A DNA stretch of 64,000 nt from Erythrobacter ramosus (GTDB lineage: Bacteria; Pseudomonadota; Alphaproteobacteria; Sphingomonadales; Sphingomonadaceae): assembly GCF_009828055.1 (NCBI RefSeq), contig NZ_WTYB01000002.1, forward strand, positions 1 to 64,000, written 5' to 3'. The notes under the pieces are model-generated. The model ran no database searches and was not told the DNA's origin. It saw nothing but the letters and a program-made list of their open reading frames with translations. Of this stretch, positions 54,576 through 63,101 are shown one piece after another (within the stretch, counting starts at the first letter, position 1; the number at the start of each line of letters is the position of its first letter). The position numbers and the translations under genes were made by a program.

Positions 54576-55173
54576 CGCGCACAGCCTCCAGCGTGATCCG
54601 CCGCGACAGGTTGGCGATGATCGCCGCGGTGACGCCCCAGATGCGGAAGCCCTGCCACTCCAATTCGAGATAGCGCCGGTTCGCGCCGCGCCAGAACACC
54701 TCGTTGGTGGTCCAGCTGGCAGGATCGAGCAGCATTGCCAAGGGCGCTTCAAAGCACGCTTCGACCTCGGTCGGGCTGGGGATGAGGGAGAGGCCGGGCG
54801 GGACGACGCCCACCACCGGCGTCACCAGAAAGCCGGTGCCGGTGTGGTAGATGTCGCTGGTGCCGATCACCCGCACCGCTTCGCGGGGGAGCGCGAGTTC
54901 CTCCTCAGCCTCGCGCAGGGCGGCGGTGATAGCGTCCTCGCCCGGATCGATCTTGCCGCCGGGAAAGGCGACCTGCCCCGGATGGTCGCGCATCGCGCGC
55001 GGGCGCTGGGTCAGGATCACTTGCGGATCATGCGGCACATCGGTGATCGCGATCAGCACAGCAGCGGGCGTGGCGCGGCCATCGCGGGCGAAATGCGCAT
55101 CGCTCAGGAGATCGGGGATCTCGCGCGCATGGCCTGCCGCAAAGGCCTGGGCGAGCGGCTCGTAGAGGCTCAT
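54565..55173 (-). CDS. NUDIX hydrolase (CoA pyrophosphatase type)
   Basis: The start at 55173 (MSLYEPLAQAF) gives 202 residues. The NUDIX box is FPGGKIDPGEDAITAALREAEEE, preceded by LTQRPRAMRDHPGQVAFPGG, which contains the UPF0035 motif of CoA pyrophosphatases (YeaB/NudL). It would cleave CoA or acyl-CoA to phosphopantetheine and 3',5'-ADP. It overlaps DUF1285 by ATGA and the CCA gene by 11 bp. Confidence 0.9.
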   Translation of the reverse strand: MSLYEPLAQAFAAGHAREIPDLLSDAHFARDGRATPAAVLIAITDVPHDPQVILTQRPRAMRDHPGQVAFPGGKIDPGEDAITAALREAEEELALPREAVRVIGTSDIYHTGTGFLVTPVVGVVPPGLSLIPSPTEVEACFEAPLAMLLDPASWTTNEVFWRGANRRYLELEWQGFRIWGVTAAIIANLSRRITLEAVRDAA

Positions 55174-55724
55174 GGCAGCAAGGAGAAGGTCGCGCCCTGG
55201 CTGGTGACCTGCCAGCCATTGTCCTGCGCGCCTTCGGCCAATGCGATCTCGGCCAGCTGCGCCCAGGTCGAGCGGTTGAGGCGCGCCTCGCACCCGCGCC
55301 GGACGTCGAGATAGAGCGCGGGCTCGTCCGCCGTCCCCGCCGCGCGCAAGGGATGATCCGGCCCGGCGATCACGATGTCATCGGTGTTGAGCCGGAACGC
55401 CAGCGCGCCGTCCGCCCGCACGCAGTCGGTGGCGATGAAGGCAGCATCCTCGACCTCGATGGCGAGCTTCTCGAACGGGGTGACAAGCCAGTGATGCCCC
55501 TCCGCATCGCGGGTCAGCAGACCCGCAAAGGCGCGCACCATCGCCTCGCGCCGGATCACGCCACCTTCGTGAAACCAAGTGCCATCGGCGGCGATCACCA
55601 TGTGGCTTTCGCCGATCACCTTCGGCGCCCAGCCTTCGACCGGCGGGAGATTGCGGTCCGCGACCAGCGCGGCGATTTCGGCCAGCGTCAGGCTGGCGAG
55701 ATAGGGGGGCGGTTCGTAGGGCAT
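55170..55724 (-). CDS. DUF1285 protein
   Basis: The 184-residue protein (MPYEPPPYLASLTL) matches DUF1285: GESHMVIAADGTWFHEGGVIRREAMVRAFAGLL, HWLVTPFEKLAIEVEDAAFIA and YLDVRRGCEARLNRSTWAQLAE. The family has no known reaction. The stop overlaps the NUDIX start by four bases (ATGA). Confidence 0.85.
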   Translation of the reverse strand: MPYEPPPYLASLTLAEIAALVADRNLPPVEGWAPKVIGESHMVIAADGTWFHEGGVIRREAMVRAFAGLLTRDAEGHHWLVTPFEKLAIEVEDAAFIATDCVRADGALAFRLNTDDIVIAGPDHPLRAAGTADEPALYLDVRRGCEARLNRSTWAQLAEIALAEGAQDNGWQVTSQGATFSLLP

Positions 55725-55774
55725 TGGGGGTTGGATGGCAGAAGCTTGGGGGAAGGTGAAGGGGTTACCTTGCC

Positions 55775-56305
55775 TTATCCCTCCCACGGCCCGAGCATTC
55801 CCTCGGCGGGCATGGCGGCAAGGCCGTGGCCGCGCGCCAGCAAGCGGTGCTGTTCATAGGGGCCGGGGCAGCGCCAACCACCCGTCAGCGCGGCGGAAAA
55901 GCCCCAGCGCCCGTAATATTCCGCGTCTCCGATCAGCACCTGAGGAAGCGCGCGTCCGCCTTGGGCTGCCAACCGCGCATCCTCGGCGATCATCGCGCTC
56001 ATCAAGCCGACGCCGAAGCCTTCGCCCTGTCGTTCCGGCACCACGGCGACCGGGCCGACCATCACCAGTGGCACCTGACCCTGCTTGGTCTGCAACCCAA
56101 TCGGCCAGCACTGGATGGTGGCGACCAGCATGTCATTCTCGTCCAGCGCGGCGAGGCTGAGGCCGGGCAGCCAGGCCATCCCTTCGCGGATGCGGTAAGC
56201 GGTGCGCGCGTGGCGGTCCGGCCCGAAGGCGCGGTCCAGCACCTCCTCGATCATGGCAGGATCGACCGCCTCAAGCGGGATCAGCGTGGCAGTCGTCGTC
56301 GCCAT
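55775..56305 (-). CDS. GNAT-family N-acetyltransferase
   Basis: The start at 56305 shares its A with the stop of the PQQ dehydrogenase gene (TGATG). The 176-residue protein has VGPVAVVPERQGEGFGVGLMSAMIAED (the acetyl-CoA loop) and IGDAEYYGRWGFSAA near the C-terminus, typical of small GNAT proteins of the YhbS type. The substrate is unknown. Confidence 0.87.
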   Translation of the reverse strand: MATTTATLIPLEAVDPAMIEEVLDRAFGPDRHARTAYRIREGMAWLPGLSLAALDENDMLVATIQCWPIGLQTKQGQVPLVMVGPVAVVPERQGEGFGVGLMSAMIAEDARLAAQGGRALPQVLIGDAEYYGRWGFSAALTGGWRCPGPYEQHRLLARGHGLAAMPAEGMLGPWEG

Positions 56306-57468
56306 CAGCGCGCGGTGAGCTTCAGCAGCTTGGCGCCCTTGCCATCCTGCGCCACCCACAGCGCGCCGTCCGGCCCTTGCGCGATCGAGCGCAGGCGCGC
56401 GTCGAATTCGTGCCGGGTAACTTCGCGGGCGGCTTCGCCTTCGATCGCGACATCAACGATGGCCTGCGAGGCAAGGCCCGCCATCAGCGCATGGCCCTTC
56501 CAAGCGGCGAACATATCGCCGGTGTAGATCAGCATATCGCCCGGTGCGATCACCGGGTTCCAGCTGGTCGCGGGCTGGGCGAACCCGTCATCGGCTGTGT
56601 GATCGGGGATCGGGTCGCCGTTGTAATGTTCGCCGTTGGAGCGGATCGGCCAGCCGTAATTGGCAGCGGGCTTCACCAGATTCAGCTCGTCACCGCCCGC
56701 CGGGCCATGCTCGACTTCCCACAACCGGCCCTGCGCATCCCAATCCATGCCAAGAATGTTGCGGTGGCCGTACGACCAGATTTCTGCTGTCACGCCGCCC
56801 TTGTCAGCCATCGGATTGCCAGCCGCAGGCGTGCCATCAAGGTTGAGGCGCACGATCTTGCCCAGCGTCACGCTGGTGTCCTGCGCGGGTTGCATCTTCT
56901 GGCGTTCGCCGCTGGCGACAAACAGATATTTGCCATCGGGCGACACGGCCAGACGGTGCGAATAATGCCCGCGGCCGGTGACCTTGGGCGTCTGCCGCCA
57001 GATCACGGAAAGGCCTTCGATGGCGCAGGTGGTTGCGGCGGAGCAGACCAGCGTTCCCTTGCCGACCACAGCGCCGCGCGTGTCAGCTTCGCCCGCTTCG
57101 GCCCAGCTCAGATAGATCGTGCGATTGCCCAAGCTGTCCGAAGCCTCGGCTGGCAGGAAAGCGACATCGCCCAACCCGCCCTGACCGCCGTAATCGACGG
57201 TCGGAACCCCGCTGACCGTGCCGATCTGGCCGCTCGCGGTGTCGATGAACTTCAGGGTCCCGGCCTTTTCGGTCACGAACAACGTCGCGGTGCCGGGTGC
57301 AAAGGCAATCGCCCACGGTTCTTCGAAGGTGGCGACCTCAGTGACCGCAAAGGGCATGGCCGAGGCGGCGGCGGGCGGGGCGGTTTCCCCACTTTCGGCA
57401 TTCGCGCAGCTTGCCAGCGCCAGCGTGGAGACGGAAAGAGCAGCGAACAATCGGGCAGAACGGATCAT
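56305..57468 (-). CDS. PQQ-dependent sugar dehydrogenase (soluble, lipoprotein)
   Basis: The start at 57468 (MIRSARLFAALSVST) gives 387 residues with a lipobox-like LALASC. The beta-propeller has EEPWAIAFAPG, GGQGGLGDVAFLP, HYSHRLAVSPDG (the His that faces PQQ), SYGHRNILGMDWD and WEVEHGPAGGDELN, the last being typical of Asd/YliI-type aldose dehydrogenases. It should oxidise a sugar in the periplasm using PQQ. No pqq genes are in the window. It is the first gene of a five-gene minus-strand run. Confidence 0.92.
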   Translation of the reverse strand: MIRSARLFAALSVSTLALASCANAESGETAPPAAASAMPFAVTEVATFEEPWAIAFAPGTATLFVTEKAGTLKFIDTASGQIGTVSGVPTVDYGGQGGLGDVAFLPAEASDSLGNRTIYLSWAEAGEADTRGAVVGKGTLVCSAATTCAIEGLSVIWRQTPKVTGRGHYSHRLAVSPDGKYLFVASGERQKMQPAQDTSVTLGKIVRLNLDGTPAAGNPMADKGGVTAEIWSYGHRNILGMDWDAQGRLWEVEHGPAGGDELNLVKPAANYGWPIRSNGEHYNGDPIPDHTADDGFAQPATSWNPVIAPGDMLIYTGDMFAAWKGHALMAGLASQAIVDVAIEGEAAREVTRHEFDARLRSIAQGPDGALWVAQDGKGAKLLKLTAR

Positions 57469-58090
57469 GCTAGGGGTCACTCCGGGTTTCAGGCACGCAG
57501 GCAAGGCGATCGTCATTGGCGTTGACGAAGCTGGCCGCGGACCGCTGGCCGGGCCGGTGGTGGCCGCGGCGGTGGTTCTGGGGGAGGCGATACCTGCGGG
57601 GCTCGACGATTCCAAGCGCCTTTCGGCCAAGCGCCGCGCTGTGCTCGACCCCGCGATCCGGGCGAGCTGCGGCTGGGCGGTGGCGGTGGTCGAGCCCGAG
57701 GAGATCGACCGGGTCAACATCTTCATGGCAACCATGCTGGCGATGACCCGCGCGGTTGGCAGCCTCACCGCGGCCCTTGGGGTGGAACCGGGCGAAGTGC
57801 TGATCGACGGCAACATGACGCCCCACGGCCGCTGTGCCGACTGGTGCTGGCCCGCGCGCGCCATCGTTGGCGGGGACGGGATCGAGCCCTGCATCTCCGC
57901 TGCCTCGATCATCGCCAAAGAGTGGCGCGACCGGATGATGCTGGAAGCCGCCGCTGCGCACCCGCACTACGGGTGGGAGCGCAACAAGGGTTACGGCACC
58001 GCGGAGCACATGGAAGCGCTGCGAGTGCACGGCGCGACCCCGCTGCACCGTCGCAGCTTCGCGCCGGTGGCGCAGTTGTCGTTGATTTGA
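57467..58090 (+). CDS. rnhB: Ribonuclease HII
   Basis: The 207-residue protein has the RNase HII signatures IVIGVDEAGRGPLAGPVVAA (metal Asp and Glu), DDSKRLSAKRR, VLIDGN and ISAASIIAKEWRD. It removes ribonucleotides from DNA. The ATG at 57467 shares two bases with the divergent PQQ dehydrogenase start (CATG), so each gene's ribosome-binding region lies inside the other's coding sequence; no closer in-frame start exists. Confidence 0.95.
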   Translation: MLGVTPGFRHAGKAIVIGVDEAGRGPLAGPVVAAAVVLGEAIPAGLDDSKRLSAKRRAVLDPAIRASCGWAVAVVEPEEIDRVNIFMATMLAMTRAVGSLTAALGVEPGEVLIDGNMTPHGRCADWCWPARAIVGGDGIEPCISAASIIAKEWRDRMMLEAAAAHPHYGWERNKGYGTAEHMEALRVHGATPLHRRSFAPVAQLSLI

Positions 58091-58108
58091 TCCCGCAGTC
58101 CTAAACTT

Positions 58109-58227
58109 CGTCGCCCCGTGCTCGACACGGGGCATGGCTAACTTTTGCCGCAAGTGGGGCGTTTGTCGGCTCAAAACTTCGCGTGTGGACAGAAGAAGCC
58201 AAGCCCCGTGTCGAGCACGGGGCGACG
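58109..58227. repeat. Perfect 25-bp inverted repeat downstream of rnhB (copy e)
   Basis: The left arm 58109-58133 and right arm 58203-58227 are exact complements over 25 bp, and each contains the inner dyad CCCCGTG-CTCGA-CACGGGG. It lies between rnhB and ccrM in the same direction, in a 412-bp gap (58091-58502). It probably blocks read-through and belongs to the GC-rich palindrome class. Confidence 0.8.
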
Positions 58228-58294
58228 GTGAGGCTAGTGGTGGGCCCGAAGGCAGGGACAAGCAAATCTTCTCCGCATCGATAGACTTCGTTGT

Positions 58295-58458
58295 GAGTCC
58301 TCCCCGCCACACCCCTGCATCTGGAGTCCCCTCGCAGCCGCAGGACTCAACATCTTGTGCTGGTCTTGCTTCGTTCCGCGCAACAGGTGGGGTCTTAACC
58401 CCCTGTCAACCATAATATGCGCAAAATTAGTCGCTTGACGCGGACTCTTCAAAGACTC
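58295..58458 (+). promoter_or_regulatory. GANTC cluster and CtrA-like box upstream of ccrM
   Basis: Five GANTC sites lie at 58295, 58324, 58344, 58443 and 58454, the last two one helical turn apart. TTAA-N7-TCAA at 58395-58409 is one base off the CtrA consensus TTAA-N7-TTAA. In Caulobacter, CtrA drives ccrM and GANTC methylation in the promoter feeds back on it; the same logic is inferred here. Confidence 0.65.
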
Positions 58459-58472
58459 ATGCCTGTGGATAA

Positions 58473-59645
<1,173 letters not shown>

Positions 59646-59654
59646 TCGCAGCAC

Positions 59655-60767
59655 ATGGGCGACGCGGTCTATCTCCATCCGCTGACGCTTGTCCCCGGCC
59701 CGCAGGCCGTGGAGGGCGAGGCGGTGCGGCTCGGTGGCTCGATGGCCTATGCGCGCGAGTTTGCGCTGGTGGTCCGAACGAATGGCGCGGTGTCCGAGCG
59801 GATTGTCGGCACGCCCAAGGAGATCGAGGCGGCGCTGGCGCGGCTGTCAGGCGCTCTTGCGCAGGATGCGGCGGCGCAATGGGCCAACCTCACCAAAACC
59901 CACGCGCCCCTTCAACTGGGCAGTCGGACCATCCGACTGGATCAGCCCCAGATCATGGGCATCCTCAATGTCACACCCGATAGCTTCTCCGACGGCGGCC
60001 AACACGACGCCATCGAAGCGGGCCGCGCCCACGCTGCTGCAATGCTGGAAGCGGGCGCGGCGATAATCGACATTGGCGGAGAGAGCACCCGTCCCGGCGC
60101 CGCGGCGACGTTCGAGGACGAGGAAATCCGCCGGATCGTCCCCGCCGTCGAATATTGCGCCAGCATGGGCGCCGCGATCAGCCTCGATACCCGCCGCGCA
60201 GGCGTGCTTGCCGCCGGGCTTGCGGCAGGCGCGCATATGGCGAATGACGTCTCGGCGCTGCGCTACGACCCGCGCAGCATCGAAGTGGTCGCCAGCGCCG
60301 CTTGCCCCGTCATTCTGATGCACGCACCCGGAGCGGGTGAAGATCTCCACGCTGGCGGCACCTACGCCGACGTGGTCAGCGACGTCTTCGACTTCCTCAA
60401 ATCCGCCCGCGCCCGCGCCATTGCCGCCGGTATCGCCGAGGATCGCATCATTCTCGACCCCGGCATCGGCTTCGGCAAGTCGCTGGCCGAGAACCTCGCC
60501 CTGCTGAACGCCTTGCCGCTGTTCCACGCGCTCGGCAGCCCGCTGATGCTGGGGGCGAGCCGCAAGCGGATGATTGGCGCGCTGTCGGTCGAGGAGAGCG
60601 CAGACCAGCGCCTCGCCGGATCAATCGCCTTGGCGGTGAAAGGCATGGAAGCCGGCGTCCACCTGCTGCGCGTCCATGACGTCGCCGAGACGGTGCAGGC
60701 GCGCAATGTGTGGCGCGGGCTGCGGGATGCAGCGCTGACCGATTTCAGCGCACTGCCGATGATGTAA
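59655..60767 (+). CDS. folP: Dihydropteroate synthase
   Basis: The 370-residue enzyme has the DHPS motifs IMGILNVTPDSFSDGG, AAIIDIGGESTRPGA and a C-terminal HLLRVHDVAETVQA. It joins p-aminobenzoate with dihydropterin pyrophosphate in folate synthesis and is the sulfonamide target. It has about 95 extra residues at the N-terminus compared with E. coli FolP. It is co-transcribed with ccrM. Confidence 0.94.
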   Translation: MGDAVYLHPLTLVPGPQAVEGEAVRLGGSMAYAREFALVVRTNGAVSERIVGTPKEIEAALARLSGALAQDAAAQWANLTKTHAPLQLGSRTIRLDQPQIMGILNVTPDSFSDGGQHDAIEAGRAHAAAMLEAGAAIIDIGGESTRPGAAATFEDEEIRRIVPAVEYCASMGAAISLDTRRAGVLAAGLAAGAHMANDVSALRYDPRSIEVVASAACPVILMHAPGAGEDLHAGGTYADVVSDVFDFLKSARARAIAAGIAEDRIILDPGIGFGKSLAENLALLNALPLFHALGSPLMLGASRKRMIGALSVEESADQRLAGSIALAVKGMEAGVHLLRVHDVAETVQARNVWRGLRDAALTDFSALPMM

Positions 60768-60911
60768 ACTGGCGGGCAGCCGCATTTCCTACCGCGCAAA
60801 CATCCGGTATGATCGGTCATCGCCATGATCACGCCTCTCCGCCGAACCGCCATAAACGCCTCCATCGGCCGGAAATGTGCCTTGCGGGGGAGGGGGGGCT
60901 AATCCGGCGAA

Positions 60912-61005
60912 GTGTCAACTTCGTTTTTTCAGATTAAACCTATGATTTATTGAATGAAAAAGTCTGAAATGCCGCTTGACAGGGTGTCAACTTTGTCAAC
61001 TTCGG
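60912..61005 (+). repeat. 94-bp intergenic element, copy 2 (TTGACA-N3-TGTCAA core)
   Basis: It aligns without gaps to 31437-31530. It lies 93 bp before the PhoD-like start and after folP (gap 60768-61097). The palindrome TTGACA-GGG-TGTCAA at 60975-60989 is followed by a second GTCAACTT. It could be part of the promoter of the PhoD-like gene, but the first copy is in a convergent gap, which argues against a simple promoter. Confidence 0.75.
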
Positions 61006-61097
61006 CCGGAGCGCAGATGACGGCTACCGTGTCGCACAGCTGTAACCCAGCGCCTTCAGCAGACCACCCGATTGACGTATCATTTCAGGAGCCTTTC

Positions 61098-62288
61098 ATG
61101 CGCCGTTCCCATTCGCTGCTCGCCACCACCGCCCTTCTTGCCGCCGCGATCATGCCCGCGCCGCTGATGGCGCATGATGACGAGCCTGCACCGTCAAGCA
61201 AGGCTCCGGTCGCGGTCAGTCTGACGCCCGATCAGCTGCTCGCCCCCTATTACGAGGCGCTGCGCCAGCAGGTCGTGATGCCGGTCGCAGGGCCGAACCC
61301 CGCGCTCGCCGCCAACACCACGCTGACCCGCATCGCGGTGGGCAGCTGCAACCACCAGAACGCGCCGCAGCATATGTGGGGGCAGATCGCCTCAGCCAAC
61401 CCGCAGCTGTTCCTCATGATCGGCGACAATGTCTATGGCGACAACGGCTGGGATGCCGACGCTGGACTTGAGAGCTTGCGTTCGGCCTATGCCTTGCAGG
61501 CCTCGTACCCCGAATTCGCGGGCTTCCGCGCCAAGGTGCCGATGATGGCAACTTGGGACGATCACGATTTCGGCCTCAACGATGCGGGCGGGAATTTCCC
61601 GATGCGTCGCTGGGGCGAGACGCTGTTCGAGACCTTCTGGGGATCGTCCGATGCCGTCCGCTCGCGTCCCGGCGTTTACGAGAGCAACATCACCGGCCCG
61701 GAAGGCAAGCGGGTGCAGGTCATCCTGCTTGATACGCGCTTCTTCCGGTCTGATCTGAAGCGCGCCGCTTGGACCAAGGATCGCCCGCCGCTCGGTAGCT
61801 ATCTGCCGGACGAAAACCTCGACAAGACCATGCTCGGCGATGCGCAGTGGACGTGGCTGGAGCAGGAGCTGGCCAAGCCGGCCGATCTGCGGATCGTGGT
61901 GTCCTCGACCCAGGTGATCACCACCGCGCACCAATTTGAAGGCTGGACCAATATGCCGGTGGAACGCAACCGGCTGCTCGAGCTGCTCAAGGGCCGCGAA
62001 GCGAGCGGGGTGGTGATCCTGTCGGGTGATCGCCACGCGGCCGGCATCTACAAGACCGCGCACAAAGGCGAGACGATGTGGGAGCTGACCAGTTCCTCAC
62101 TCAACCTGTCATTTGGCAGCGACAATGATCGCAGCACCGCGCGCGAACCGGATGCTGCGCGGGTGACGAAGTTCTTCTCGGAGGAGAATTACGGCCTTGT
62201 CGATATCGACTGGAAGGCCAAGGCGCTCACCATTACGCTCAAGAACAACACCAGCGCGACGCTGGCGGAGCAGCGCTTCACATGGTGA
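61098..62288 (+). CDS. PhoD-like metallophosphatase
   Basis: The start at 61098 has AGGAG upstream and begins a signal peptide (MRRSHSLLATTALLAAAIMPAP). The 396-residue protein has PhoD/purple-acid-phosphatase-like motifs: IAVGSCNHQNAP, FLMIGDNVYGD, ATWDDHDFGLNDAG and ILSGDRHAAG. It should be a periplasmic phosphodiesterase/phosphatase using metals such as Ca and Fe. The C-terminal domain is short. The gene stands alone. Confidence 0.9.
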   Translation: MRRSHSLLATTALLAAAIMPAPLMAHDDEPAPSSKAPVAVSLTPDQLLAPYYEALRQQVVMPVAGPNPALAANTTLTRIAVGSCNHQNAPQHMWGQIASANPQLFLMIGDNVYGDNGWDADAGLESLRSAYALQASYPEFAGFRAKVPMMATWDDHDFGLNDAGGNFPMRRWGETLFETFWGSSDAVRSRPGVYESNITGPEGKRVQVILLDTRFFRSDLKRAAWTKDRPPLGSYLPDENLDKTMLGDAQWTWLEQELAKPADLRIVVSSTQVITTAHQFEGWTNMPVERNRLLELLKGREASGVVILSGDRHAAGIYKTAHKGETMWELTSSSLNLSFGSDNDRSTAREPDAARVTKFFSEENYGLVDIDWKAKALTITLKNNTSATLAEQRFTW

Positions 62289-62309
62289 GTGGCAGGAAAC
62301 TCTGTAATA

Positions 62310-63068
62310 TCAGAGGGTAAACCCGCCGTCCGACACCATGACATGGCCGGTGATGTTGGAAGCGGCGTCGCTCAGCAGGTAAAGAATGCTGTCGGCCATT
62401 TCCTCGGAAGAGGCGAAGCGGCCCAAGGGCGTGGTCTTGGCCATCGCCTTCAGGGTCGCCTCTCGCCCGATGGCGGCGACGGAGCGCTGGAAGTCCTCGC
62501 CGCTTTCCCAGATCGCGGTATCGACTCCTCCGGGAGCTATCGCGTTGACGCGGATGTTGTGTTTGGCGTTCTCGACCGCCGCGATCCGCGCCATGTGGGC
62601 GACGGCTGCCTTGGAGACGCCATAGGGACCGATTCCGGCAATCGGCTTCAGACCCGTTGTCGAAGCGACCACCACTGCGCTGCCTCCCTTCGCTTGCATC
62701 GCCCGCAGCGATGAGGCGAGGGTCATGAATGCGCCGTCGAGATTGACCGCCATTACCTTGCGCCATTCGGCCAGAGAGACGCTTGCGATGGGTCCGCCCG
62801 AACCGATCCCTGCGTTGACAATGGCGTGGTCGAGACCCGTCAAGCGGGGTTCGAGCGCCTGCCAAAGCGCCTCATCGGCCACGCTGCCGACAATGCGGTG
62901 CACGTCGCCCGGAAGATCGAGCGCGTCGAGCCCAGCGCTGTCAACATCGACCAGAAACAGGGTCGTCGCACCGCGCGCTGCCAATGCCTTGGCGCAGGCC
63001 GCGCCGATCCCCGAAGCGGCACCGGTGACGAGCGCCGAGCGTCCGGCGAAATCCTGAATTGCTGTCAT
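62310..63068 (-). CDS. Short-chain dehydrogenase/reductase
   Basis: The 252-residue protein is a classical SDR: VTGAASGIGAACAKALA (cofactor loop), NAGIGSGG, the active Tyr-Lys in YGVSKAAV with Ser in VVASTTG, and NAIAPGGVDT. An Asp-type residue after the second strand (LVDVD) favours NAD(H). The substrate is not clear. It lies 33 bp after the end of the NtrC-like gene in the same direction, so it may be co-transcribed. Confidence 0.9.
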   Translation of the reverse strand: MTAIQDFAGRSALVTGAASGIGAACAKALAARGATTLFLVDVDSAGLDALDLPGDVHRIVGSVADEALWQALEPRLTGLDHAIVNAGIGSGGPIASVSLAEWRKVMAVNLDGAFMTLASSLRAMQAKGGSAVVVASTTGLKPIAGIGPYGVSKAAVAHMARIAAVENAKHNIRVNAIAPGGVDTAIWESGEDFQRSVAAIGREATLKAMAKTTPLGRFASSEEMADSILYLLSDAASNITGHVMVSDGGFTL

Positions 63069-63101
63069 GGGGTCAGCGGCTAGTCCCGCAAACCTCGCTG
63101 A

